Shown here piece by piece: positions 40,543 through 51,909 of a stretch of DNA of 64,000 bases. Each line of letters starts with the position of its first letter. The stretch's first letter is position 1. Source of the stretch: Zymoseptoria tritici IPO323. Its lineage: Eukaryota > Ascomycota > Dothideomycetes > Mycosphaerellales > Mycosphaerellaceae. The notes under the pieces were generated by a model, which was given only the letters and a program-made list of their open reading frames with translations, was not told the origin of the DNA and searched no databases. The position numbers were made by a program, and so were the translations under genes. The stretch lies in the NCBI RefSeq assembly GCF_000219625.1, contig NC_018211.1, positions 434,001 to 498,000 on the forward strand. Direction: 5' to 3'.

Positions 40543-41835
40543 GAGGCGTGAGATTGAGCGTGAGACGCTGCGAGCAACGGCATCAGCAGCGACCGTGATG
40601 GCCTCCTCGAAAATCGAGCAATAGACACGGCATAAGCGACTGGTCGCGTAACAAAAAAACTCATCTCTCCCGTTTGCGGCGTGACCGTGCTCTGTCGCAC
40701 AGAGTCATGTGAGAGGAATGCGGGCAGAGTTTTGTGGGGAGACCGAGACGAACACGAACACACAGTCCGCATTGATCATCACCACTTCTTCTCTCCACCT
40801 TTTCTCCAACGCTATTAGGTAACATCAATCATACCATTTCCTGGGGAGAGTGGCCAGAATCCTGAAGGCTCAATATCGTCGCTCTTCTTGACACCTTCCT
40901 CAAACAACACAAAGTTGCGATCCTCTTTACCAGTTGAAGCGGATAGCGGCGGGCGTAGATGTAACATTAGCAGACACCAAGGCCGAGGGAAGGATCTCAT
41001 CAGGACTTATGAGGACTGAGATTGAGGTACTTCTGGTAATCATTAGCCGACTCTATCAGATCAGTGTACGGTATCCATCTATCTGATGATAGGTTCCATG
41101 TCCAGATCATTCGGTGGCGGCTTCCACGCATGCTTCCATCGCGGACCTGCTTCCCATCGTAGACGGACTGGCCGAATGAAGATAAGGCTCCACTGGGACA
41201 AAGAGATAAGGTCATCAGTCTACCATAGAACTAATACCTACTGACTGACTGCAACAACGACTCCGCATTGGCTCGTTCTCCCACATGGCCAGCCGTGGTA
41301 CAGCGCGGTAAAACTCCAGCCAAGTCCTTGGCTGCCCGCTTGCACCGCCGTTCGCGAACTCTTGGCGAGACGGCTGCATCTAATGAGCGCCATGGCATGG
41401 CATGGCATTCATGCTAGTCCTCAGTGCTCACACTCCTCCGGTGTTCTGGCTCGGGGTCTATCGCCGCTGCTGGCTGGGGGGCTGGGCTGGGCGTACTGCG
41501 CGCGGCGGCCTCGTGCTGGTTCGTCAGATGGTTGCGTCCATGATGGATCACGTCACACGTCGTGGTATCGTCGGTATCTCTGCTGGCCGTTCCCTAGCGC
41601 GCATGCTGTGTGGTTCGACGGCGGGCGACCGTTCGTCTGCTGCTGGGGTGTTGGTATAAAGACTGCTGCTCGCACGCGACCTTCTCCCCGACCTGCCCTT
41701 TGTGTTTCTCCCGTTTGTCCTTCTTTCCTTTCGCGACCAAGGGAGTCCCCATCTTCCTCTCGCTGACGTCCTACCACCCTCCCCCTTCAACCTCACCTCT
41801 CTCCCACACATCCCTCCCATCATTGGCCGCCTGCC
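40497..41835. other. Intergenic with possible gene relic and permease promoter
   Basis: About 1.3 kb. The minus strand at 40815-41215 carries three protein-like segments in different frames (GSRHRMIWTWNLSSDRWIPY; PDEILPSALVSANVTSTPAA; EDRNFVLFEEGVKKSDD) that may be a decayed gene. The last 150 bp before 41836 are CT-rich, a typical strong fungal leader. Confidence 0.4.
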
Positions 41836-43667
41836 ATGAACGCTCACAGCAATATGGACGCCGAAAAGGCCTTCGACCCTAACCTCAAACACGAGGTTGA
41901 GGTCCCTTCCGGCTCGGACGATGGCCATGGCACATACGAGGAGCGTCCTCCCTTCATGACCCGCATGGGTTTGACCGCCGACTCGTTCCGGAGGCGCACC
42001 CTCGACGACAAGCACAACCAGCTCAACAAGACCATGAAGACCCGTCATTTGCACATGATTGCCATTGGTGGTTCCATTGGTGCTGGTCTCTTTGTCGGTT
42101 CCGGAGGCGCTCTGCGTCGTGGTGGTCCCGCTGCTCTCATTATTGGTTTCGGCATCATCGGTGTGGTATGTTGGAAGTCGTCTCGCTGAAGTATGGATAC
42201 CTCGCTGACCTCAATCCCCAGATGATGTTCAACGTCGTCTACGCTCTCGGTGAACTCGCTTACGTCTACCCGATTTCCGGTGGTTTCTACACTTACTCTG
42301 TCCGCTTCATCGATCCGTCTTGGGGTTTCGCCATGGGTTGGAACTACGTCGCTCAATGGGCCGTGGTGTTACCGCTGGAATTAACAGTCGCCGCCTTGGT
42401 CGTGAATTCATTCGACGGGTTCAACATCAACATAGCGTGAGTTGGATCACAGTCCTCCTCCCTCAAACCCGCACAACTGACAATCCCTCCCAGCGTCTTC
42501 ATCACAGTCTTCCTGGTCGCAATCATCATCATCTCGATCTTCGGTGTCCTCGGATACGCAGAGGAGGAATTCTGGGTCTCCGCTCTCAAACTCTCCGCAG
42601 TCGTCGTCTTCCTCATCATGGGCCTCGTCTTCGTCCTCGGAGGCGGTCCATCCGACGGTGAATTCAGCACCTACCAAGGAGGAAAGAGATGGCACAACCC
42701 CGGCGCCTTCGCCAACGGCTTCCTCGGCGTCTGCCAAGTCTTCGTGACCGCCGCCTTCTCCTTCTCCGGCACCGAGCTCGTCGGTCTCGCCGCCGCCGAA
42801 TCTGCCACCCCTCAAAAATCACTCCCGGGAGCCATCAAGCAAGTCTTCTGGCGCATCACCCTCTTCTACATCCTCTCCCTCCTCTTCGTCGGTCTCCTCG
42901 TCGACCACAACGACCCCCGCCTCCTCGGCGACCCCAACGCCTCCGGCCTCATCAACGTCGCCTCCTCCCCCTTCAAAATCGTCGCCGACGCAGGCGGTGT
43001 CCCCGGTTTCGGAATCTTCATCAACATCGTCGTCCTCCTCGCCGTCGTCTCCATCGGTCTCTCCGGCGTCTACGGCGGCTCCCGCACCCTCACCGCTCTC
43101 GCCGAGCAAGGCTACGCCCCCAAAATCTTCTGCTACATCGACAAAGCCGGCCGACCCCTCTACTCCACCCTCTTCATCATCGCCTTCGGCCCCCTCGCCT
43201 ACCTCGGCCTCGCATCCTCCGGCGAAACCGTCTTCAACTGGCTCCTCTCCCTCTCCGGTCTCGCCGCCCTCTTCACCTGGGGCTCCATCTGTCTCGCGCA
43301 CATCCGCTACCGCGCCGCATGGAAGTACAACGGCCACTCCCTCGACGAACTCCCCTTCAAAGCCATCTTCGGCGTCTACGGTTCATGGGTCGGTCTCATC
43401 CTCGTGGTGCTCGTGCTCATCGCGCAGCTGTACACTGCCATCCAGCCGATGGACGTGGAGGCCTTTTTCCTCAACTACCTCGCTTTCTTCGTCGTCGTGT
43501 TCTTTTATCTCGTCGGGTATGCGTGGAAGCGCGGCCGATGGATTAAAATCCACGAGATTGATATCGACTCGGGGAGGAGGGCGATTGATTATGAGGCTTT
43601 TGAGGCGGAGAAGTTGAGGACGAAGAATCACGGTGCTTTTAGGAGGTTTATGGGGAAGATGTTTTAG
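41836..43667 (+). CDS. Amino-acid permease (YAT/GAP1 family)
   Basis: About 572 residues from exons 41836-42165, 42222-42436 and 42494-43667, with introns of 56 and 57 bp placed in frame. A plasma-membrane proton symporter of the APC superfamily. Diagnostic blocks: [20 protein letters not shown] at the start of TM1, [54 protein letters not shown] and [20 protein letters not shown]. Twelve hydrophobic helices can be counted. The hydrophilic N-terminus (about 70 residues, several Lys) could be the site of ubiquitin-controlled turnover, as in yeast permeases. Codon use is strongly C-biased (GCC, CTC, TCC), suggesting high expression. Substrate range cannot be told. Confidence 0.93.
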
Positions 43668-46164
43668 AGATGGTTTTGTTGTGTTTTTTTTGTTGGAGGT
43701 GGGGGAAGATGTGTTGTACTTAGCGGACGGAGGAGTGATGAATTGAAATGGAAAGAGTTTTCCTCTCAAATTATGTCTTCGTGTCATTCTCCCGCGATCA
43801 CTGCTGTAAGTCCTTGTTATGCCGGATGGAAAGATGTTATGACCCGACCCACGCCCTGCAACAGACAAGCAGCACGCCCTACGCCCTCTACTCAACTCGC
43901 GAATTCATACCGTACACGGATTCACAGAAGAAGGATCCACCACCGGAGGTCTCAGCCATCACATTCTCCTATCCGAGTTCCACAGGCAATACATTTCCAT
44001 ATCGCGAAGCCGGAAGTTCAGCAAGACCAGCTGAAAGACACAGCAACAACGCAGGACGTTCTAAAACGACTGTTTGTTCGGCGACTCCGCTCCGCGACGC
44101 CATTCCTCCACAAATTGTAGGTTGTACATGAGACAATTTCCTACATAATTTTTTCTCGCCGCCATCGTCCATGGTCGGTCCGGTGAACAGCCCAGATATT
44201 TCCTTCCTCGGATCGTGCGCCGAGCTCCGAAAACCTTAGAACTATCAAAAGCCACTGCCTTCGTTCGTTGGTCGCGTGCTGACTTCCCACCTCACCTTCG
44301 CCTACATATTGCCTGATGATGAAAGACATAGAGGTCTCAGTCGATTGAGCCCTTCAATTTTGAAGACAGCGTTGACCATGTCTCGCCTCATCCTCCTGCT
44401 GGTTTCCGACAAAAGTCCAAAAGCTCGCCGAATCCAAATCTCTCACCGGGCAATCGTCCTTCCTTCCTGCCCCCGCTCGGGATTGGACTTGGCGAGCAAC
44501 ATGCCAAAAACCCTGACAAACCCGTGACGGACACATGACAACCACACATGTCACATGCGAAAGGGCAATTAGACTTTTCACATTATTAGCGAAATCGATG
44601 GCTGGTTTTTCTTGGAAGTTGCTTGGGGGTGTTTTCTTGTCTCCTTCCGGTTTGGGACTGGTATGGGCTGGGCGGAGGATTGAGAGGATCGGAGGTAGTC
44701 TCAGTTCCTCAGTCCACGCCCAGTTAGCGCGGTTTCGACGCCTACTGTTCGTGGTCTAAGGGTCCGAACGCCGAATTTAGGAGATAGAGCGCAGCATTAG
44801 TATAGAATTTACACCTTAATAAAGCGCAGCATCGTTTCGGCCCCAAACACGAGAACGCAACAACGAAACTAGTTATTAAAAATCCGGCACTATAACTTTG
44901 TAGAGCCGAGTCTTGCGATTCGAACGGTGTATTAATTATTTAAATCCGACGCTAAACGAAAGCTGTAATAGAGCTCGCGCAAATTCTTCGGAATTCTAAT
45001 TTGTTAGGCGAAAAACAGGAAAATGCAAGCTCTATTAGGGCACGTAAAACACACTTAAATTTTCTATGCGATACGCCGTTCGAATCGCAAGACTCGGCTC
45101 TACAAAGTTACAGTACCGGATTTTTGAAAAAGGTCGTTGTTGTTGCGCTATCGCGTGCTGCGCTACATCTCCCAAAATCCGGCTTAGGCCCTTAGACCCT
45201 CTCAGGCGAGGCGCTCGAAGAGGTTAGTGCTCGCTAGCTGAGAGTGGTCTGTGCTTCTGAGACTAGATCGGAGGAGGAATTATAGTTTTGGGAATTGGGA
45301 TAGTGGACGCGAGGGAGGCTGTGAGTTGGATGATAGGGGAGGATGAGGATTGGAGGATGGATTGCAGGTATGATGGTTTTGATTAGAGTGTTGCATGAAT
45401 GCGGTCAAGGGACTGCGAAGGAATGTCGAAGCATGCCGGAGAGGATGGTATGCCTGAGGCAGGAGTGGGAGTGACTAAGCAAGGCGGTTCCGGCGTTCAG
45501 AACACAATCCTTAGCCTTCCTAACCTCAACAACTACACCTGCACCGAAGACATTCTCCATCGCGCCTTTGTCGTAGTTAGAGCTCTTAAAGGTGGTTGTA
45601 CACATATTCGAGCGGCTCTCTTCAACATGAGAAGCTTCTGCCCAAGAAATGGCCACTTCGTGAAGCCGTTCCCGAAGGACGTATGTGCTCGATTCTTTCG
45701 ATCTTAGTCCGAGGTGACTGGCGAAGCTCCTTCAAATCTTTTGATTCCTCGACGGCAGGGTCCAGTTGGATAGGGCAGAGACTACGCAGCGTTGACCCGG
45801 TATGGCCATCGAGAGATATCAAATCACGAACATTGCAGATCACTATGCATATCTTGTGAGATATCGGCTGCTATGCGAGGCACAGCATCATGCAGGATCT
45901 ATCTCCCGGTCGAGGTGCATCTGCAGCTACATCCTTCAGTCAATGACAGGAGGCGATAACCTTCGGCTGTGAGATCGAGGAGCGGAGAGATTGTGCTTGG
46001 GCTTCGGACTTCCTTCATGACCGTCAAACATGACCCATCGATCACGCAGCTTTTCGTATCCTCCTTGCAACTTGGCTGCGCATTCTGCTGTTGTGCGGGC
46101 TCGATGCATCGCTTGCGAATCGCCTATGAAGGACTGCTAATTTTCCCTCGCGGACGATGAAAGC
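43668..46164. other. Gene-free stretch with fold-back element
   Basis: 2.5 kb between the permease and the HET gene. It holds the inverted-repeat element at 44753-45198. Other short frames show no family signal. Confidence 0.5.
44753..45198. mobile_element. 446-bp fold-back element (MITE) with long inverted repeats
   Basis: The ends are GGTCTAAGGG (44753) and its complement (to 45198). Inverted similarity runs inward through AGGAGAT-AGCGCAGCA, CGCAACAACGA/CGCAACAACAACGA and AAAATCCGG-ACT-TAACTTTG. It then continues through the 20 bp GTAGAGCCGAGTCTTGCGAT and on into TCGAACGG, ending around 44936 on the left. The left arm has about 60 extra bp. ACTATAAC against ACTGTAAC and similar differences suggest RIP. 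Not related by eye to the MITE at 9408. No coding capacity; no clear target duplication. Confidence 0.78.
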
Positions 46165-47535
46165 ATGCGACTAATTCACACCACAACGCTGGAATTCAGG
46201 GAGTTCTTCGATGCAGAGATTCCGCCGTACTCGATCTTGTCTCACCGCTGGACGGGGCAAGAACTGTCATACAAAGACGCATGTTTCTCTACTTGGCCAG
46301 AATCTGAGGGCTCAGTGAAAGTGAAGAAGTGCTGTGAGCTTAGCAAGGATATGGGATATGACTGGACGTGGATCGACACTTGTTGTATTGACAAGATGAA
46401 CGGCAGCGAATTGACCGAAGCTATCAACTCGATGTTCAACTGGTATCGAAGAGCCTCGTGCTGTTTGGCGTTCTTGCAGGATGTCGCTCCTACCGCGGAT
46501 CATGAAGAACAGAGCAGCTTCAGGACAGATCCGTTCAATCTAGAGGCCTTTGGGGCCAGTGTTTGGTTCACGAGAGGCTGGACACTGCAAGAGCTGATTG
46601 CGCCCCCTGACGTGTTATTCTACGACAATTGCTTCAACCTTTTGGGATCCAGGCCGCAGCTTGCAAAGTTAGTATCTGCTGCTAGTGGTGTGGACTCACG
46701 ATTTTTGCGCTTAACACAAGGCGACAAAGATCAAGATCGTATCGACCAGCTTAGGGCGACGCCAGTCGCTCGCCGCATGTACTGGGCCTCCAGACGGGAG
46801 ACCTCGCGAGCAGAAGACACCGCATACTGCCTGCTTGGGCTGTTCGACATCAACATGCCACTGCTCTATGGGGAAGGCGCAGTCAAAGCATTTATCAGGC
46901 TACAGCGTGAGATCTTTCTACGGTCCCACGATGGTAGTATCTATGTATGGAGCAGGAGCTTGCTAAAAAGCATGAACTTTCATCCTTGGCAAGGCCTCCT
47001 TGCCCCCTCTCCAGCGCTGTTCGCCGACTCGGGCAATTTGCATCTTGTCCAACAACGATCAGAATCGACCCGCAGTGTTGGTAACATGGGCCTGGAGCTG
47101 GAATATCCATTTCCAAAGCGTCACACAGTCACGGATGGCAAGGTCCGTGTTGGTTTGTTCACGCTCAAGGTCTATCGACAGACCACAGATGCATCGACCG
47201 TGCCACCAACTCAACGACAGATGCTCGCCCTAAAACTGCGCCTGATACGAAGACCATCAGGAATATGGGAACTTGCCGGAGACGAGGCTATTCAAATCGT
47301 CGTTGCGAAGCCCTGGGCACCACGAGATTCCCTCGGCGTCCGTCAATTCGAACCGGACGATCTTCTCGACTGGGGCTGCGACTTCGGATTCGATGTTCAC
47401 GGTGGGATGATCGGCCTCCAGCGCACCTGGTGTTTCAAGGCTTGGTCTGCGTTGACCTCGTCCGAACGCGCATTTCAACGAGCTCTTCGGCATGTCCGAT
47501 ATGAGCGCTTGTGTTTTGTGCAGGACGGGTTGTGA
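46165..47535 (+). CDS. HET-domain protein (heterokaryon incompatibility type)
   Basis: Single exon, 456 residues. The N-terminal HET domain is unmistakable: MRLIHTTTLEFREFFDAEIP, YSILSHRW, KVKKCCELSKDMGYDWTWID, TCCIDK, NSMFNWYRRASCCLAFLQDV, WFTRGWTLQELIAP and SRAEDTAYCLLGLFDINMPL followed by LYGEG. In Podospora and relatives such domains trigger cell death when genetically different strains fuse. Here no NACHT, WD-repeat or other sensor follows; the C-terminal 200 residues match no family I recognise. It may therefore act as an executor paired with another sensor, or have another role. Typical of variable accessory regions. Confidence 0.92.
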   Translation: MRLIHTTTLEFREFFDAEIPPYSILSHRWTGQELSYKDACFSTWPESEGSVKVKKCCELSKDMGYDWTWIDTCCIDKMNGSELTEAINSMFNWYRRASCCLAFLQDVAPTADHEEQSSFRTDPFNLEAFGASVWFTRGWTLQELIAPPDVLFYDNCFNLLGSRPQLAKLVSAASGVDSRFLRLTQGDKDQDRIDQLRATPVARRMYWASRRETSRAEDTAYCLLGLFDINMPLLYGEGAVKAFIRLQREIFLRSHDGSIYVWSRSLLKSMNFHPWQGLLAPSPALFADSGNLHLVQQRSESTRSVGNMGLELEYPFPKRHTVTDGKVRVGLFTLKVYRQTTDASTVPPTQRQMLALKLRLIRRPSGIWELAGDEAIQIVVAKPWAPRDSLGVRQFEPDDLLDWGCDFGFDVHGGMIGLQRTWCFKAWSALTSSERAFQRALRHVRYERLCFVQDGL

Positions 47536-48045
47536 CGATCCACCGTGCCAGATTGGAAGAATTTCCTCGAGATCTAGCTTGGGGCAGCACAATCGCCAAC
47601 GAAGACCGCTGAGCGGAGTTTGTAAAGTCCGCTCCTTGGATACCGTCGCCGCCTGCCTGAGTCCATCAGGGGACCGCTGACCGTGGTCCAGGGATCAGGT
47701 CACTTTGGCAGCACTACGAGCTGAGAGCTCGTACGCCAACTTCACCACCAATTGCAACTTCCCTGCGGGTCCTTGCGGCGAGTACCCGTCCAAGCTGACA
47801 CATGGACCCCCTGAAGTACCACTGCACCGCTCTTGGACGCCAAAGTGCGACGCGGACGAAAAGTACCGCTCGCATGATGAGCAGACGGGAGAATGGATGA
47901 AGACACGGATAAAAGACGCCGTCGGCTTCTCGTCGGGAAGAGCTAGCGAGTCGACTAGTTGCTCAATTCAGTGCGAGCTGGACGAATACACGGACGAAGG
48001 CACTCATTCTAGCACATCCAAGAGAGTTGGGTCGAGATGTCCCGC
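47536..48045. other. Intergenic, convergent
   Basis: 510 bp between HET and Zn2Cys6 gene 3' ends; no feature seen. Confidence 0.5.
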
Positions 48046-49986
48046 TCACAATGGCATGTCCCACATTGCATCGAAAGGGTAGTCGAGCGAGTCCACGGGA
48101 AACAAGACATCCAAAGGCCAGTCCTCTACCGGGCCAGGAAGGCCAGCAGCGATCGACTCGTCTGCCACCGGCGCTTGTGCAACAGCTCCGGCAGAAGAGC
48201 CTGTGGCTTCGTCCACTATACCCAACGCACTCGAAATCTTGCTGATGGGCTCCGAGCATCTCTCCAGGCAAAAGTCCGCAAGATCCCAGTCGTGCTCTTC
48301 TTTCGAGACTTTTAATGTGCTCACCAACCGCACGAGTTTCTCGGCGCACGTGTGTTTGGTGGTAACGTCCGTGGACTCGAGAAGACAACGAAGGAGGATC
48401 GTGGTGGCGGTGACGAGTAGGTGCGCCGTGTAAGGCAGCCAGAACTCGGCCAGCTGGGTTGAATCCAGAGCGGTTACGAAGTCTGTGAGGGCGATCGCTG
48501 CTTCGCGGAGCATGGCTAGACGATAGGATCGTGCTTCGGCGATCGCTGACTCTGAGATAGCGGCTTTGAAGGCGATGCGGCAGAGCAGAAGCTTGACTGA
48601 CAGGTAGCAGAACTGGAGGTTGCTTACTCCGTTCGGAGTACCAGTGGAAGCGTCTCGCTTGTAGTGCAGAGAGGTGGGTAGGCGTCTTTGCCAGTCGTCT
48701 AGATCGCACTCGGACTTCCGGACCTGCCTCATGGTCTCCTCATGGCCGCCGTGCAGGCTGTACACGAGTGGAAGCAAAGTGCCAAGGATCTGTGATAGTG
48801 CGCAGAGCTGTGGAAAGCTCGACGCGGTTGTGCCGTTCAACGCATCAGGCAAGGGCACATCGTAATTTTGCCGCTGCACCAACGGCGGAGTGCCATGAGC
48901 TAGACTTGACCAGTGATCATGTATGAGGACTCCCCACCAAAGCCTGATCCGCACATTTTTCTCGTGTTCAGTCGCATGCCAGCTTGACGGATCTCGATGG
49001 AGTCCAAGACTATGTGCCAGAGTGATCGTTCGACCCAGAGTGACAATGTTGCCAGTGATGGATAGCACAGGTCTGCCGATCAAATCGAGGAGAGCGGCGT
49101 GAACAGTGGAAATGGTGGATCCAAGAAAGTCCTCCTGTAATCCAGCCACGGCTTGATTCCACATGAAAGCGAGGTCTGGTCGTTGATGAGACTTGAGCTG
49201 GCCAGATGTGTTCCAGAATTTCAGAGCTACTGCATACATGTCGCAGACAATGGTGGATGAGATGCGATCGGGGTCCCTCTGCCAGAGCTCATGGAAAGTC
49301 TTCTCGTCGATGATTGGGAAACATGGATGCAGCTTGTCAAAGTACCTGTTTTCATTAGCAGACATCTCTCTTCTTATCTTTTCATCCACCCACAACTTCA
49401 CAACATCCTCCTTGAACGTCCCTAGCACCTGTTCCATGATCTCTCTCTGCTTCGAACCGGGCCTCATTTCACTTCCGAGCCCTTCTCGCCGTCGAGGCAC
49501 CCTGAGGTAGACAATCGGCTTCCCAGGCGCACTGGGTATGACGCTGTACGGCTTCCCGGTAGTCGCACCTACCGCTCCGGTCGACGTCAGATAATGCTCC
49601 AGAATTTGGATGTCCTCCGCCATGGGCGGATTGAGTATCAGCGAGGATTCATCGGGAGAAGTCCCTGCTATGCTTGGATATTGTGATAGGCCTTCCTTCG
49701 CTGGGCCGACTATCTCCGAAGGCACACTGACCTTTCGTCGCTTTGTAGGAGTTCTGATGTCCGTGGTCGTGGCAGCGGTGCTTTTGAACTCACACGTCAG
49801 CTTTCGCTCGCGGCAGAATCGACAGTCTTGTCCAGGAAGGTCCACATTGCAGTGAATCTTGCGCCTCCGGCAGAGGTCGCAGGCGGGAACCTTATGCGAG
49901 CGATATGGCCGGCTCGGAGATGGCTTCACAGGAACTTCCATATCATCGCGAAAAGCCCAGCGGCTGACGGCTGAGATCGCGGTCAA
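48046..49986 (-). CDS. Zn2Cys6 fungal-specific transcription factor
   Basis: Single exon, 646 residues; ATG codon 16 (MEVPVKPS) is an alternative start. The Gal4-type binuclear zinc cluster is ACDLCRRRKIHCNVDL followed by CRFCRERKLTC, about residues 35-66, preceded by basic residues. The fungal-specific regulatory domain follows (YFDKLHPCFPIIDEKTFHE, then SITGNIVTLGRTITLAHSLG with LHRDPSSW, and RIRLWWGVLIHDHW). The C-terminus is acidic and could activate transcription. Divergently transcribed from the MmgE/PrpD gene with 468 bp between starts, so it may regulate that neighbour; this is inference from position only. Confidence 0.92.
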   Translation of the reverse strand: MTAISAVSRWAFRDDMEVPVKPSPSRPYRSHKVPACDLCRRRKIHCNVDLPGQDCRFCRERKLTCEFKSTAATTTDIRTPTKRRKVSVPSEIVGPAKEGLSQYPSIAGTSPDESSLILNPPMAEDIQILEHYLTSTGAVGATTGKPYSVIPSAPGKPIVYLRVPRRREGLGSEMRPGSKQREIMEQVLGTFKEDVVKLWVDEKIRREMSANENRYFDKLHPCFPIIDEKTFHELWQRDPDRISSTIVCDMYAVALKFWNTSGQLKSHQRPDLAFMWNQAVAGLQEDFLGSTISTVHAALLDLIGRPVLSITGNIVTLGRTITLAHSLGLHRDPSSWHATEHEKNVRIRLWWGVLIHDHWSSLAHGTPPLVQRQNYDVPLPDALNGTTASSFPQLCALSQILGTLLPLVYSLHGGHEETMRQVRKSECDLDDWQRRLPTSLHYKRDASTGTPNGVSNLQFCYLSVKLLLCRIAFKAAISESAIAEARSYRLAMLREAAIALTDFVTALDSTQLAEFWLPYTAHLLVTATTILLRCLLESTDVTTKHTCAEKLVRLVSTLKVSKEEHDWDLADFCLERCSEPISKISSALGIVDEATGSSAGAVAQAPVADESIAAGLPGPVEDWPLDVLFPVDSLDYPFDAMWDMPL

Positions 49987-50454
49987 CAGATCTCCAATTC
50001 GGATGTGTAGTCTATACTAGCTTGAGCACGCATGTTCGTCTGGTGTCATCAGCTTGAAGGAGATTTGCGGCGGTCTCATTTCGAGTCTGTAATGTCGATG
50101 AAGCAGACTCCGTGGCTTCGTGGTCAATAGCAAGGATAGGGACGCCCCTGCTCGATCTGCTGAGTCATCTCGCGCTAGCCAACGCCCTGGTCTTCGGATG
50201 GGAAAGCCACCCTCGCGAACTTCCATCACAAAGTGTTATTTGGATTATCCCTTGAGGCCTCTAAAGTACACTCGAGAGTCATGGATGTTTATGTCTGTCT
50301 GGCCGGCCGGGGATAAAGTCGAGCGCGTTCTCGGCTTGCCAACTCACCGCTATCCCGGAGAGGGGTCGAAAGGTACATTGTCCGTTGAACCTGGCTAGTT
50401 GATCTGATGCTCCTTCGTTCACCTTGAATATCGTATACTCAGACCTGCTTCAAC
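49987..50454. promoter_or_regulatory. Shared promoter: Zn2Cys6 regulator / MmgE-PrpD enzyme
   Basis: 468 bp between divergent starts. CGG triplets that could serve as Zn2Cys6 half-sites occur (for example TGCGGCGG at 50064-50071 and CCGGCCGGGG near 50302), but no clear inverted CGG pair was picked out with confidence. Confidence 0.4.
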
Positions 50455-51909
50455 ATGGCAAACGACACCACTGTAGAAGTGCCAGTCACCAAGATCCTCG
50501 CCGCCTTCGCCGCAAACGCCACAACATCTCAACTGACACCTGAACTCATCTTCAAAGTCAAAGAAGTCGTGATTGACTACTGCGGCATTGTAAGGCCTGC
50601 CCGACTCATATGGATTCCATCTCTGACCGTCTCAATCTAGGTTATCGGCGCCCTTCCAACCGCCTCTGCTAAACCCATCTACACAGCCATCTCCACCCTC
50701 CAAGGCCCTCATGCCAGCGGCTCCAGTACAGTGATTGGGCATGGCGCACCTCATATGCTACCGCAGTATGCCGCTCTTGTCAACTCCGCTCTCGGTCACT
50801 CCCTCGACTTCGACGACACCTACGCTCCAGGCTCGCTGCACGCCGGCGTCACATCCATCTCAGCGGCCATGACTTGTGCCGAACTCCTCGGCGCTGAGAA
50901 GGCGAGCAGTGAGAGTTTCATGCTAGCCGTCTGCATAGGCTACGAAGTGACTTGTCGTCTCGGCCGCGAACTCGGTATGGACTCCTACCGCCGCGGATTT
51001 CATATCACCTCTGTAGCGGGAATCTTCGGCGCGGTGGCCGCCATCGCTGTTCTGAAGCATCTATCAGCGGAGACGATCGAGATGGCATTCGGAATGGCGG
51101 GAAGTAAAGCCGCTGGATCGATGCAGTATCTTGACAATGGATCTTGGAATAAGCGACTGCATCCGGGATTTGCGGTGCATGATGCTTTTGTATGCGTTGC
51201 GTTGGCTGAGGCGGGAGTTGTTGGAGCGACGAGGATCTTTGAAGGAAACATGGGCTTCTTGCAGGCTTACAGTCCGAGGGAAGACAAGGACTTGCAGAGG
51301 CTGGTTCGTGGACTGGGTCAGGAGTGGACGTGGCTGGAGTCCAGTCTGAAGCCGTTCCCGGCTTGCCGAATGACGCATGGTTTCATTGAGATCGCGGATG
51401 GTATGCGGAGGAAAAGCACGACTGAGGTCCGGGCGTCGGACGTCAAAGTCGTTGAAGTGGTCATGCCGCCGGTGAATCTGTTGTTGATTGGCGACCCAAC
51501 ACCGAACAAGATCCATCCCGAGAACCAGATCGATGCGCAGTTCTCAGTCTATTTTCAGGTGGCTAGTGCGTTACGCTACGGCTCCGGGATGGGACTGAAG
51601 ATTTACGATATGCTGGACGATTCAGAAATCGCAGCGTTGTGCGATAAGATCACGGTGAAAACAGATCCGGCGTTGAAGGTATTTGCGGCTGTCCTAAAGG
51701 TGGAGTGGGAAGACGGGAGCGTCGAAGAAGCAAGACTGGATTTCCCACTGGGCGAGGCTCAGCATCCGTTCACACGGGACAAGGTGGATGAGAAGTTCAT
51801 GGCTTTGGTGACTCCTATTATTGGGTCGGAACGGGGAGCAGAAATCATCAAGACGGTGGATGATCTGGAAAACCATACCATACAGGACCTATTCAGACTG
51901 CTGATGTGA
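50455..51909 (+). CDS. MmgE/PrpD family protein (2-methylcitrate dehydratase / cis-aconitate decarboxylase fold)
   Basis: About 467 residues from exons 50455-50589 and 50641-51909 (51-bp intron, phase 0). Family blocks: VNSALGHSLDFDDTYAPGSL, GYEVTCRLGRELGMDSYRRG, GFHITSVAGIFGAVAAIAVL, QYLDNGSWNKRLHPGFAVHD and LKPFPACRMTHGFIE. The DFDDT aspartates, the GFH histidine and the NKRLHPG lysine match positions important in cis-aconitate decarboxylase and PrpD enzymes. The usual KPY is KPF here. The fold covers dehydratases, epimerases and decarboxylases, and I cannot assign the reaction. No organic-acid transporter lies nearby, so an itaconate-type cluster is not supported. Cytosolic: no targeting peptide seen. 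Confidence 0.88.

Noticed and set aside
42689..43546. Long Arg/Pro-rich open frame inside the permease gene
   Set aside because: It is the plus-one frame of the C-biased permease exon; translation is compositional, with no family signal.
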